NCBI RefSeq assembly: GCF_001678665.1
Contig: NZ_LZRP01000002.1
Span: forward strand, 1 to 64,000
Origin: Erythrobacter sp. QSSC1-22B
GTDB taxonomy: Bacteria > Pseudomonadota > Alphaproteobacteria > Sphingomonadales > Sphingomonadaceae
Direction of reading: 5' to 3'
Length of the DNA: 64,000 bases
Shown here: one piece after another, positions 8,547-17,448 of the stretch
Position numbering within the stretch: the stretch's first letter is position 1
Layout of the letters: each line of letters opens with the position of its first letter
Program-made: the position numbers and the translations under genes
The notes under the pieces: generated by a model
Seen by the model: the letters and a program-made list of their open reading frames with translations, nothing else
Told to the model about the DNA's origin: nothing
Database searches by the model: none

Positions 8547-9597
8547 GAGCGGTTTCCGCTCATTCCGGTTCATATCCGCACGAGCTGAAGTAGTTGGCGC
8601 ATTCGTCTGGCTGGAAGATGTCCATGAGCTTGCCGATCAGGTTCCACAGGCCGCTGACCGTGCGCTCACCCGCCTTGCGCAGCATGGCTTTGAGCCGGGA
8701 GAAGGCCTTCTCGATTGGTTGAAGTCGGGGCTATAGGGCGGAAGGAAGCGCAAGGTGGCGCCCGCGGCTTCGATGCGTTCTCGGGCTGCGGCGCGCTTGT
8801 GGCTCGAGAGGTTGTCCAAAATGACGACGTCGCCCGGCTGCAGTTCGGGTACCAGCACCTGGGCCACATAGGCCTCGAACCAGTCGCCGTTGATCGGACC
8901 ATCGAGTACCATCGGCGCGACCATGCCGCTCATGCGCAAACCGGCAACCAGCGTGGTCGTCTTGCGGTGACCATGCGGGAAGCCCATCCGCAGGCGCTCG
9001 CCCTTGGCGCAGCGGCCGTGGCTGCAGGTCATGTTGGTGGCCGTCCGCGTCTCGTCGATGAAGACGAGGCGCTCCGGTTCCAGATCGAGCTGGCCGTTGA
9101 ACCACTGACGAGGCTGCTTCAGGACGTCGGGGCGGTCCTGCTCGATCGCGTGCCCGGTCTTTTTTTACGCGTGATCCCGTGACGTTTGAAGAAGCGATGC
9201 ACCGTGCCGATCCCGACCGAGGTGCCGCGCTCCATCAGCCGCGCCTGGACCTCGACTAAGGTCATGTCACCCTGCTCAGCGATCAACTCCCGGATGAAGC
9301 CGTCATGAGCCTCGATCTTGCCCGAATGCCGGTCACCGCCACGCGCCTTGGCAACGGCCTGACCATGCTCAAGCGCACGTTGCCGCCAGCGGATCGCGCT
9401 CGAAGCACTGACCCCGAAATGCACCGCAGCCGCGCGACAACTCATGCCACCGTCAATCGCCGAAATTACCCTGTCCCGAAGGTCCTGTGAAAGTGTTCGT
9501 GCCATCCATGCTGGCCTCCTGCCACCAGCAGGCAGCGTGAATCACATCAGCGCGGCAAAGGGAAACCCCGACGAGTCAGATCGTGTGGAAACCGCTC
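8547..9597 (-). mobile_element. IS630-family insertion sequence
   Basis: The ends carry 11-bp exact inverted repeats GAGCGGTTTCC (8547-8557 and 9587-9597), each bordered by TA (8545-8546 and 9598-9599). This is the TA target duplication typical of IS630. The transposase lies between them. The element is about 1,051 bp, a normal size for the family, and appears complete in extent though its transposase is damaged. Confidence 0.85.
8560..9505 (-). pseudogene. IS630 transposase, frameshifted
   Basis: The first frame (start 9505) encodes the helix-turn-helix half, including SQDLRDRVISAIDGGMSCRA. It ends near 9119, shortly after a run of seven A (minus strand, 9167-9173), where a -1 shift enters the second frame with KKTGHAIEQDRPD. 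IS630 elements are known to use slippery A runs, so this shift may be programmed. The catalytic region shows FIDET and VVILDNLSSHK. A base is missing in PPYSPDFN, where P-I-E should follow. This second shift removes the third catalytic acid and the helix after it (KAFSRLKAMLRKAGERT in the other frame), so the enzyme should be inactive. Confidence 0.85.
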
Positions 9598-9680
9598 TAA
9601 TTCCGAACAAACCTCACACATAGATGTCACCGGGCTGCGGTGCGCATTGACCCCAGCAGACATCCAAGCCAATAGCTGCT

Positions 9681-9884
9681 TTACCCCCTACGGCTCAGTT
9701 GTCGAATTTCCGGAAATGAAGAAGCAGAACCTCCGACACGCGCAAGCTTATGTTCTCGCTCGCGCGCAAAATGTTCAAGTTCGCGGATGTATTGATCAAT
9801 GATGGCTTGATCGCGTGCATTATTAAGCGAGTCTGTCGCGGCTCGAAGGCGTCTCGCAGCCGCTCTTGGATCTTGAAAATCAAC
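9681..9884 (-). CDS. Small helical hypothetical protein
   Basis: A frame of about 67 codons starts at ATG 9884 (MVDFQDPRAAARRLRAATDS) and continues as an acidic/basic alternating helix including DQYIRELEHFAREREHK. The composition looks like a real small helical protein, but the ribosome site is weak. A longer start at 9926 adds 14 residues. No family is recognised. It lies just outside the IS630 right end. Confidence 0.35.
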   Translation of the reverse strand, partial: VDFQDPRAAARRLRAATDSLNNARDQAIIDQYIRELEHFAREREHKLARVGGSASSFPEIRQLSRRG

Positions 9885-9926
9885 CATGCGGAAACCTAAA
9901 GTCTTGAAGCCTCCTCGGGTTCCCAT

Positions 9927-10480
9927 TGAGGGAACATTGCCCCTCAGATTGAGGCTTTTAGTAGCGCTTGCGCCAAACTCCCATCCATTTTGTAAGTTGC
10001 GGGGCGAATTTGGAACGATTTAGCATGGGTGCGATTGGCTACCGAAGAGACGGTCAGCAGATCCTGCTGAGAAGCAATATCTTGCCAGATTATCGTCATA
10101 TGGGCTAGTGTTTGGTTCATTGCTTTCTTCATACTCGCCTCAGAAGACCATCTCGTCGGTGTGTTCCGCCATGTCGAGGAGTTGCCTTGCGCAGCCCAGC
10201 GAAGACCACGCGATTGCGATAGTGTCGGGCACCCGGCAACCGAAGTTCGATTGGGCGCAAGATGGCCTCGTTGGGGTATCGCTAACATAGGCGTCGATTG
10301 CCGAGTGATCGCGAACAAGTGCCCATCTTTGTCGCCTTTGGGGCACCACTCTTTAGGATTGGCGGAACCGTCAACTGACAGCACCCTCATATAGGACAGC
10401 TAAGAACTACCACCTTAAAAATGCCGGGGTCGTCAGCTATGCGCCGTAACATCGGCCATTCGAGGCTGGAGCTGTATCAC
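9927..10480. other. Stretch without a confident gene
   Basis: Short overlapping frames occur on both strands with no recognisable domain, good ribosome site or consistent codon use. It may be the remains of an older gene between the IS630 element and the integrase fragment. Confidence 0.4.
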
Positions 10481-10493
10481 CTGAAAGCGGTCA

Positions 10494-10889
10494 TTGAGGC
10501 AGCACCGAAGCCGTATCGGTTTTTGTCGACGCGCTTCTGCACGTGCCCCTTCGTTTTCCCCGGCCAGTAACCTTGCCGCATGGCTTCAGCGCCTTGGCGG
10601 GACAGCCGATCATTGTGTCTTTGCCAATCGCTTAGATCACAGCCGCCCCATGAGCACGCGGCAGTATGTCCGGCTCGTGGACGAATGGGTCATAGCCATC
10701 GGACTGCGTCGTGAGGACTATGGCACGCATTCGATACGGCGGACGAAGGCTGCGATGATCTATCGGGCGACGGGCAACATGCGCGCGGTTCAGTTTCTGC
10801 TCGGCCATACGAAAATCGAGAACACCGTCCGCTATCTGGGCATAGATGTGGAGGACGCGCTCGTCCTTGCTGAGCGCACCGAAATTTGA
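10494..10889 (+). pseudogene. Tyrosine recombinase, C-terminal catalytic fragment
   Basis: The frame contains STRQYVRLVDEWVIAIGL and then the catalytic blocks of a phage-type integrase: YGTHSIRRTKAAMIY (H-x-x-R), VQFLLGHTKIENTV (L-G-H) and the nucleophile in RYLGIDVEDAL. The N-terminal arm-binding and core-binding domains and the first catalytic Arg are absent upstream, so this is a truncated gene. Its position gives no clear partner attachment site. Confidence 0.75.
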
Positions 10890-11055
10890 TTATCAACGCG
10901 GCTATCGGGCATTGCCCGATCGCCGCTATTGGGGGCAAAAAACCTCCGATAATCGGCGGCAACTGGGGTGGCTAGGTGCCATTCCCGCTAGATAGCAAAA
11001 CGCCGCCAGTCGCGGCCAACGGCGCTCGCATTACGCTTAAGGCCTTCACTGCGAC

Positions 11056-11187
11056 TTAATCCACGATCTTCAGCCACACGTCCTACGGGATATCGGTCAC
11101 CCAGTAGCTGGGGTGGAACCGCCTGTTCCAAGAGCTTTCCTTGCGGAACAGCGGGCCGTGGAGTAGCCCTGCAAGCTGCCGTGCCAT
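11056..11187 (-). pseudogene. Small interrupted gene remnant
   Basis: From ATG 11187 the minus strand reads MARQLAGLLHGPLFRKESSW, a segment with RRFHPSYWVTDIP, a TAG stop, DVWLKIVD and a final TAA. The aromatic-rich, fully open sequence on both sides of one stop suggests a once-real C-terminus with a nonsense mutation. I do not recognise the family. Confidence 0.35.
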
Positions 11188-11298
11188 TTTGGCACAGGTG
11201 AATTCAACTGTTTGATTTGCGATTCAGAATTATATTGGTTAGTGTGGTTAACAGGGTCGTTCCACAACTCCATTATTTTTATTTGAGGAACGCGAACA

Positions 11299-11934
11299 AT
11301 GCGTCATTTTGCACAAGCAGCCATCACAGCCGGGTTCTTGCTCGCCGCCGTGCCGGCCCATGCCGACGGCGGCCTGACTTTTGTCATCGATGGGGACACA
11401 TTTAGCAGCCCGTTCGTGATAACGAACACATCCACTGCCGGTGAGACGGTTCTTGGCTTCGGCATCAGCCTTATCCCGCCGTTTGGCTTCGATACGGTCA
11501 ATGGCGGCTTCGGGATCGATAACTCGCTACCCTTTACCCCAAATGCCGCCGCTGCATTGACGACCGGTTACACCGGCCCTGGGGCGTTTGCCGATGGCTC
11601 GACTTCGATTGATTTCACTTTCTCCGACTTCGATTTCGGCGAGAGCTTTATTTGGGATATCGACGTCGACGGGCCGAACCAAGTCACGGTGTTCGGCAGC
11701 GATCTGATCGGCTCCACCGGCTATGCCGATTTCAGCAACGGCCTGCGCGGCAACGGCAACTTCGTTGCTTTCGGCGCGCAAGGATCGCAATTCGTTATCA
11801 ATGCGTTCACGCCAACCCAATCGGCCGTGCCAGAGCCCGGCACGTGGGCAATGATGTTGCTCGGCTTCGGCTTTGTTGGGGGGACTATGCGCTCTGCTAA
11901 ACGTCGGCAGAGAATGACCGTCTCCTACGCTTAG
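11299..11934 (+). CDS. PEP-CTERM secreted protein 3
   Basis: A 211-residue exported protein: signal peptide to about residue 22 (VPAHA), then a Gly-, Thr- and Phe-rich beta-like body, then VPEPGTWAMMLLGFGFVGG and a basic tail (SAKRRQR). This is the PEPxxWA-CTERM form usual in sphingomonads, processed by an exosortase. TTTGAGGAACG precedes the start by 9 bp. The gene stands alone and is followed by a clear terminator. It has no recognised domain; the body resembles other anonymous PEP-CTERM proteins. Confidence 0.85.
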   Translation: MRHFAQAAITAGFLLAAVPAHADGGLTFVIDGDTFSSPFVITNTSTAGETVLGFGISLIPPFGFDTVNGGFGIDNSLPFTPNAAAALTTGYTGPGAFADGSTSIDFTFSDFDFGESFIWDIDVDGPNQVTVFGSDLIGSTGYADFSNGLRGNGNFVAFGAQGSQFVINAFTPTQSAVPEPGTWAMMLLGFGFVGGTMRSAKRRQRMTVSYA

Positions 11935-11957
11935 CTCTGTTCAATCTTAGAATTGAG

Positions 11958-11987
11958 CGCCGCCGGTGGAAACACTGGCGGCGTTTT
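11958..11987 (+). terminator. Terminator of PEP-CTERM gene 3
   Basis: An 11-bp stem (one G-T pair, 11958-11968 with 11973-11983) closes a GAAA loop and is followed by TTTT. It lies 24 bp after the stop codon. Confidence 0.85.
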
Positions 11988-12094
11988 GCTGCCCAGCGAC
12001 CATTTAGGCTGACCATTTAGGATCAGGCGTTGGCGGGAGCGAGCGCCTCTTTTAGCGGCAAGCTCACTCAGCAGCGTTCCAAGAATTTCCCGAT

Positions 12095-13245
12095 TGATAT
12101 CGAACTATGCGCGAATTAGGCGAAAACCTCGCGTTCGCCGAACGTCCGCCATTGATGATGTGGACGACTTTCCGCCTCTGCAGGATATTGTTCTGCGGAC
12201 GAGTCGGAAAGGAGAGCGAGTATGGAATCGATTACAGTTGTCGGAGTGGATTTGGCAAAATCGGTCTTTCAGATTCATGGCGTTGATAGTGATGGCACCG
12301 TTGTACTGCGCCGCCGGGTCCGGCGTTCGCAATTCTTGAAACTGTTCGAACGAGTGCAGCCTTGCCTCGTCGGTATGGAGGCGTGTTCGTCGTCGCATTA
12401 CTGGGCGAGGCAGCTGGAGAAGCTCGGGCATGAGGTGAAGCTCATGCCGGCACAATATGTGAAGCCCTGTCTCAAGCGGGGCATGAATGACGCAGCCGAT
12501 GCCGAAGCCATCTGCGAAGCGGTGACACGCCCAACCATGCGTTTTGTTGGCGTGAAGTCGCCCGAACAGCAGGCAACAATGATGCTTCACCGCGTCAGGA
12601 CGATACTGACGCGGCAGCGCACCCAGTTGACGAACGCCTTGCGCGCTCATCTGGCGGAGTTCGGGATAATTGCGCCCATCAGCAGAACGGGGCTGGATCG
12701 CCTGCTTGCGATCATTGCCGATAGAAGCGACAATCGGCTGCCCGAGACTGCGCGTATAAGCCTTGGGTGCTCGCAACCCAACTGGACCTGGTGAAGGGAC
12801 AGATCCTCGATAACGACCGGCGCATTTTGGCGGACGCTCGAAAGACCGAGGCAGGTCGCAAATTGATGGCGATACCGGGAGTGGGCCCGCTGCTTGCCAG
12901 TGCAATCGTGGCCTGTGTTCCTGACCCGGTCATCTTTGGCAGCGGGCGAAGTCTGTCTGCCTGGATCGGACTGACACCAAAGCAGAACTCGAGCGGCGGC
13001 AAGGAGCGGATCGGGAGTATAACCAAGGCGGGGAACAGCTATCTTCGCGAGTTGCTTGTCGTGGGGGCCATGGCAGTTGTGCGCTGTGCGCAGCACAGCG
13101 CTGCGAAGTATCCCTGACTTGCGCAGCTGCTATCGCGAAAGAAGCCAAAGGTTGCTGCTGTGCCTCTTGCGAACAAGAACGCCCGGATCGTCTGGGCCAT
13201 GATGTCGACGGACGAAGCTTACAAACACAAGCTTACAGCCTGGGT
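12095..13245 (+). mobile_element. IS110-family element, transposase broken
   Basis: The transposase begins at 12222 (MESITVVGVDLAKSVFQIHG) with the RuvC-like N-terminal domain of IS110 DEDD transposases. The frame is lost near 12760 and resumes as ATQLDLVKGQILDNDRRI. The C-terminal domain follows: IPGVGPLLASAIVA and KERIGSITKAGNSYLRELL, which includes the conserved Ser. A TGA at 13115 then replaces a codon before LAQLLSRKKPKVAAV. One frameshift plus one nonsense codon make it inactive. About 60-90 bp before the start are shared with the second IS110 copy at 14.8-15.1 kb; in IS110 elements the left non-coding end encodes the bridge RNA. Exact element ends were not determined. Confidence 0.8.
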
Positions 13246-13690
13246 AATTGCGCCCGTGTGGTGCTGAAGAAGTTGGAAAGGGCAAATTGAACTGATGCAC
13301 AAAGCCGGTTGAAACCGCCGGATCAGGAAAACCCGACCGACCCAAGCACTTCGAGTGCGTGCAATTGGTAGGGATCTGAGCCGCGCGAATGGCATCAAGG
13401 CCAGCGGTCATGCGGACCGCGCTCAAAGGCCGGACACATGGGCGCCTCAACCAGCCAAAGCGCAGTTCGAACTATCCCTTGCCAACGGAGGGCCGTCCAC
13501 ACATGGGTCGTATGACGACAGGCAGCTCTTGGCGCGACACCCGGCGCTAGCCGCCAATCAGCTTTCGAGGTCCGATGAACTGTGCCCAATTACACGCAAC
13601 GGCACAGACGCCAGGAATGTGGCTTCCGGCGATGTTGATGGTTCAACCGGCAACTCCCACGGTGTGCGACCGCGTTTGGTTTCCGAAGGC
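13246..13690. other. Non-coding debris after the IS110 element
   Basis: No gene is supported. Part is probably the IS110 right end; the rest has frames without recognisable content. Confidence 0.4.
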
Positions 13691-13695
13691 TATAA

Positions 13696-13733
13696 GCAAA
13701 AACCCGACACCCGGGTCGCGACCCGGGTGTCGG
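13696..13733 (-). terminator. Perfect 30-bp palindrome with a T run on the minus strand
   Basis: Positions 13704-13733 are a perfect palindrome (arms 13704-13716 and 13721-13733 around CGCG). On the minus strand it is followed by GTTTTTGC, which fits an intrinsic terminator for leftward transcription. The only leftward frame ending here (to 13690, including LTDTRVATRVSGFCL) is made partly of the palindrome itself. Confidence 0.55.
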
Positions 13734-13933
13734 TCAAAGCGAGAAATTTCCAGCTCACTGGCACTTGCCGCTGGTTCAACTCACCCATGCACTTGGCATG
13801 TGTATCGAAATAGGACACGTTGCATGATTGACTCCCACTGAAACAACGATTCAGCTTACTCAGCACTAATAGCACCTCGATGCGGGGTGCCGCACGCTGT
13901 TCGTACGTTAATCAAAAAAAGGTGGGGCACAGG

Positions 13934-14581
13934 ATGACGAAGAAATTTACAATGGCATTTGCGTTATTTGGATTTGCTGTCGCGAACCCCGCGACGGCTG
14001 CAACGACGCTAGAATACAATTCGGCTCCGACCAGCGAGTTCACGTATGGGAGTGGGAACGACTATAGTCCGGCGAACGCAGCCGTGCTGACATCGGACAA
14101 TGTTGAGTTGGCGCTTCGCTTCCACCAAACCTTCACGGCTGCCCCAGCAAGCGATTCCAGTGGTGTCTATAGCTTTGCACTTGGCACAGATCCGCTTAGC
14201 TTCGACTGGAGTATCCTCGGAGATACCAGCAGTGCTTTGATCAGTATGACGAATCTGCTTACCGGCACATCGACAAGCTATGACCCGTTCTTTTTCGGCA
14301 ACGATAACGCAACGAATGGCAGCGGGGCGGCACAGAACAGCTTTCGTCTGAATTGGGCCGGCATCGGATACGATCCTGACGTCAATAACACCTATAGCGT
14401 GAATCTCACGTCGGGCAGCAATTCCCTGACGACTTACGCCAAACTGGGCACAGGCGCCGTGACCACAGCTGCCGTGCCAGAGCCATCAACTTGGGCAATG
14501 ATGCTGCTCGGTTTTGGTTTTGTTGGCGGCGCCATGCGTTCCGCCAAGCGCCAACAGAAGCTCGGCGTTTCTTACGCCTGA
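13934..14581 (+). CDS. PEP-CTERM secreted protein 4
   Basis: A 215-residue exported protein. The signal peptide (FTMAFALFGFAVANPATAA) is followed by a Ser/Thr/Asn-rich body (FALGTDPLSFDWSILGDTSS) and then VPEPSTWAMMLLGFGFVGG with the tail SAKRQQK. The last 35 residues are nearly the same as in PEP-CTERM protein 3, including the S-Y-A end, whereas the bodies differ. The start at 13934 is preferred because the signal peptide begins there and AAAGGTGG lies upstream. It stands alone with its own terminator. Confidence 0.85.
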   Translation: MTKKFTMAFALFGFAVANPATAATTLEYNSAPTSEFTYGSGNDYSPANAAVLTSDNVELALRFHQTFTAAPASDSSGVYSFALGTDPLSFDWSILGDTSSALISMTNLLTGTSTSYDPFFFGNDNATNGSGAAQNSFRLNWAGIGYDPDVNNTYSVNLTSGSNSLTTYAKLGTGAVTTAAVPEPSTWAMMLLGFGFVGGAMRSAKRQQKLGVSYA

Positions 14582-14604
14582 CTGGCATTCGGAAGTAGCT
14601 AGAG

Positions 14605-14635
14605 CGCCGCTGGTTGTAAGACTGGCGGTGTTTTT
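14605..14635 (+). terminator. Terminator of PEP-CTERM gene 4
   Basis: A 10-bp stem with some G-T pairs (14605-14614 with 14621-14630), a 6-nt loop and TTTTT. It resembles the terminator of PEP-CTERM gene 3 in sequence and placement. Confidence 0.75.
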
Positions 14636-14800
14636 GCTTGTGTCCGAGGAGTGGCAGCTTGACATCCCAGCTCAGCCCGTTTCCAGTGCTCATCAACGGC
14701 CCCCAGATAGGTCATCCAGCTTCATCCAAATTCGCCCGAAAGACGCATCGCTGCACGTAGCAATGCTGCAGCGGAACGCACCATCAAGCACATCCGCTAA

Positions 14801-15135
14801 TCAATCCCGGCGCGGCCCTCGCCGGATGGATCCGTGGTCCCTGCAACCGAGCACTTCCAGCTGCTTGGCCCGATGGTGCGATGAGGAACATACCTCCATG
14901 CCGACAAGAGAAGAATTCAGGCTATCGACCCATTTCAGGAATTGCGACCGCCGAACACGACGGCGCAATACTGCCGCTCCATCAATATCAACGCCATGAA
15001 CCTGCAAGACCGATTTAGCCAAATCTACTCCGACAACTCCAATCGTTTCCATACTCGCTCCTCTTTCCGACTCGTCCGCAGAACAATATCCTACAGAGGT
15101 GGAGAGCCGTCCACATCGTCAATTGCAGACGCTTC
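14801..15135 (-). pseudogene. Second IS110 copy: left end and transposase N-terminus only
   Basis: From ATG 15052 the minus strand reads METIGVVGVDLAKSVLQVHG and continues to about RRSQFLKW and EVCSSSHHRAKQLEVLG, closely similar to the IS110 transposase at 12.2 kb, then stops matching. The upstream part (to about 15135) is also similar to the region before that transposase, so the left end is shared. The two copies are in opposite orientation and flank PEP-CTERM gene 4. The region 14640-14800 shows no gene. Confidence 0.75.
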
Positions 15136-15170
15136 GCAGGCTGCAGACTTTCTAGCACCTGAGAATTAAT

Positions 15171-15197
15171 AAAGAGGGCGCCGCAAACGCGACGCCC
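15171..15197 (-). terminator. Terminator of the PEP-CTERM protease gene
   Basis: On the minus strand a 9-bp stem (15189-15197 with 15176-15184, one G-T pair) has a GTTT loop and is followed by TCTTTATT, about 28 bp after the stop. Confidence 0.75.
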
Positions 15198-15224
15198 TTC
15201 CCTTGGATTAGAGGTGTGGGTTTC

Positions 15225-16463
15225 TCAGGCGTAAGTCAGACGCACCCGCGAAGCGGTTCCTGTGCGGCGGCGCATCGATCCGCCGATAAAGCCGAAGCCA
15301 AGCAGCATCATCGCCCAAGTCGACGGTTCGGGCACCCCGGCGATGAAGCTGGCATGGATGTAGGTCGGAACGAACCCGTTTAGCTCACCCCAGCTCGACT
15401 GGAGGCCGGGCTTAAAGTCGCCGAAGTTTGAACCGAAGGAGAGTCCATAAGAACTGACCGAGGCGATCTTCCCATCGATGAACGCCGGGCTGCCCGAGTC
15501 GCCGCCCGCTATGCTGACCTCGAGGTCACCCACGCCGTTGGTGCAGAAATCGCCCGGTGTGGCAGCGCCAATAACGGCCTGCGACACCCGGCAGGACATG
15601 CTCTGTGCGGCAAGGCCGTTGTCGAAGTCGGAAATGTAGGAATAGTCGTATTTGGCGGTTCCGCCTAGCACGGCGTTCCACACCCCGCCGAACACCTGGT
15701 CGCCGAAACGATAGTCGTAAACGTTCTCGCCCTGGCGCAGGCGACCCACGCCAGCCCCGGCGCCGGGGCCGGTAGTGCCCTCGGCACCGCCGATCACCGA
15801 CCGCGTGCCGTACCCAGTGACGTTGAACTGTTCACCCGTAAGGCCACCTGCACCGGGGGTGTAGAGATCGTATCGCTGCGCCCAGCTCGGCGCGGCCTCC
15901 GACAGCGAAAGGACGGCGATGTCGTTCTGGTCGATTACCTCGCCCGTATACCCGGGATTGACGGAGTAGTTAGAGATGTCGATCGCCGTGATGCCGGACA
16001 GGGTTGCCCCGCCGGTCGGATAGACAAACGGGTCGTCACCCTGCAACGCGTCCTCAGCATCGTAGAAGAAGGCCGTGGTGTTGACTAGGCCGGCCGCGCG
16101 CCCATCAATGTCATTGGCGATGCCGCCGCTTACGCAATGCGCGGCGGTGACAATACGGCCCGAACTCAGCAGCGATCCCGAGCAGACGAACCCGGCGCCG
16201 GAATCGTAACGCATGAGCAAGCCGACGACGCCGCTGTAACCCGCCTTGTTGAAGGCGAGGTAACGCGGATCTCCACCGCTGGGGATCATCGACGTCGAGG
16301 TCTGGCCAACGATAAGCGAGCGGGCCTGCCAGCTCATGCCCTGACCGGAACCGGAGGCTACATTGGTACCGTTGCCAGATGTAAAATTCAGCACCGTCGC
16401 GGCCATCGTTGAGCTTGGGATAAACGCTCCAGTAGCGAGTAACACATAAAAAAACTTGCGCAT
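15225..16463 (-). CDS. Trypsin-like serine protease with PEP-CTERM tail (protein 5)
   Basis: A 412-residue exported protease. After the signal peptide (to about SSTMAA) comes a chymotrypsin-fold domain with all three catalytic residues in their motifs: H109 in VTAAHC, D181 in QNDIAVL and S323 in GGDSGSP. Cys pairs near the His (CSGSLL...HC) and before the Ser suggest disulphides. The C-terminus is VPEPSTWAMMLLGFGFIGG plus an Arg-rich tail, so the enzyme is predicted to be exosortase-processed and surface-bound or released. The start at 16463 has AGGGGGGC 6 bp before it; an upstream ATG lacks this. It may act on other matrix or surface proteins, but the substrate is unknown. Confidence 0.85.
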   Translation of the reverse strand: MRKFFYVLLATGAFIPSSTMAATVLNFTSGNGTNVASGSGQGMSWQARSLIVGQTSTSMIPSGGDPRYLAFNKAGYSGVVGLLMRYDSGAGFVCSGSLLSSGRIVTAAHCVSGGIANDIDGRAAGLVNTTAFFYDAEDALQGDDPFVYPTGGATLSGITAIDISNYSVNPGYTGEVIDQNDIAVLSLSEAAPSWAQRYDLYTPGAGGLTGEQFNVTGYGTRSVIGGAEGTTGPGAGAGVGRLRQGENVYDYRFGDQVFGGVWNAVLGGTAKYDYSYISDFDNGLAAQSMSCRVSQAVIGAATPGDFCTNGVGDLEVSIAGGDSGSPAFIDGKIASVSSYGLSFGSNFGDFKPGLQSSWGELNGFVPTYIHASFIAGVPEPSTWAMMLLGFGFIGGSMRRRTGTASRVRLTYA

Positions 16464-16484
16464 TGCAGCCCCCCTGTGAGCCAT

Positions 16485-16900
16485 TCAAAAAGGTTCAGGC
16501 CAACCTTCTTTCCCTTACAAAGTATTTACTATTCTCTGTAGCGGCGCAAGTGTAATATTCGAGCTCGGGCGCGCCCTTAATACGAGCGCCGCCGCAGGTT
16601 TCCAGCATGTGTGCAGGTTGTTGCGTTCACGACCGCATGCCTGGGGTGCTGCAGCGCGACGACTGGGACAGTGGGTGAAGGGGTCGCCCGAAGTAGCGAA
16701 GCTGCTCTGCCAGCCTTATCCCGCAGCAATGACGATTGATCGCACAGACGAAGTATGAAGCCGCAGTTTGTAAAGACCCTCACCTCCATACAATTTGTTA
16801 TTTCCGCACCAGCTGTATACGCCGTCATTAAATGTCAATTTACCCAATATGGATCTAATTAAGAAAGCCACATTGCAGAAAAGTATTAGAGCATTTCTTA
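16485..16900. other. AT-rich stretch without a supported gene
   Basis: The sequence holds the probable promoter area of the protease and a low-GC part near 16780-16930. No complete gene was recognised. Confidence 0.45.
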
Positions 16901-16939
16901 GTAATCAAAAGTTACGGCATATTATGATTATGGGGTATA

Positions 16940-17043
16940 TATACGTGTGTGCAGTCTACAATCGCTCAGCCTATTGGAGCGATCGGGTCGAAATGATGCA
17001 GTGGTGGAGCGACTATCTCGACAGCCTCACATCTGTGCCATAG
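16940..17043 (+). pseudogene. C-terminal end of a second tyrosine recombinase
   Basis: The plus-strand frame ends YVCAVYNRSAYWSDRVEMMQ followed by WWSDYLDSL. This resembles the extreme C-terminus of P4-type integrases (the catalytic Tyr region, then R-x-x-M-M-Q-x-W-A-D-Y-L). The sequence before it (LIKKATLQKSIRAFLSNQKL) no longer matches, so only about 35 residues remain. It lies about 155 bp before a partial copy of the tRNA-Leu 3' end (17199), as expected at the far end of an older island in the same tRNA. Confidence 0.45.
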
Positions 17044-17198
17044 CTCACTTTGGGAATGCCCAGCGAGGCCCCCAAAAGGCCCCACTAGAGGCCTAAACGT
17101 GGCTGAACGGCACCGAACGCCGCGGGACACCCCAGGCGGGAATTTTGTTTATTTCCCGCTGCTTATCTGACCTGTACGTACACCCACGGAGGGGTACC

Positions 17199-17218
17199 TG
17201 GTGCCAGAAGAGGACCCG
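17199..17218 (+). repeat. Partial direct copy of the tRNA-Leu 3' end (att-like)
   Basis: GGTGCCAGAAGAGGACCCGC matches the same-strand sequence at the tRNA 3' end (19021-19040) with one missing base and a few changes. Direct copies of a tRNA 3' end are what integrase-mediated insertion leaves. If so, the smallest element here spans about 17.2-19.03 kb. Confidence 0.5.
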
Positions 17219-17286
17219 CCTCCATTGAAAAATCACAACAAATCCCAGTCCCGACCAAGGACTCGAACCATAACGACCCGTTCGCT

Positions 17287-17448
17287 CCTCTTCTGGGCAC
17301 CAACACTTTTCAAAGCGCTGAAACCCTTGGGAAATCGTCGCTCAGACGGTCTCCTAAGCGTGTTTGCTACGGTTCTCTGCTACGGGAAGATGCCCCATCG
17401 TCTCCCGCAATGTCGCAGAAGACTGACGATGATCGACCGCGTGGCTGC
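17287..17448 (+). repeat. 162-bp inverted repeat, left copy
   Basis: This segment is the reverse complement of 18874-19035 with a single mismatch. It contains the last bases of tRNA-Leu with CCA and about 145 bp of the sequence beyond the tRNA. The copy points toward the integrase remnant. Confidence 0.9.

Noticed and set aside
11183..11230. Possible sigma-54 promoter (TTGGCAC) before PEP-CTERM gene 3
   Set aside because: The -12 element TTGC is missing at the required spacing, and no similar site was found before the other PEP-CTERM genes.
17136..17164. Hairpin GCGGGAA/TTCCCGC considered as a terminator
   Set aside because: No T run follows on either strand, and the stem is only 7 bp.
17284..17310. 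Possible second tRNA gene
   Set aside because: Only the last bases of the tRNA and its downstream DNA are copied in the inverted repeat; no anticodon arm is present.
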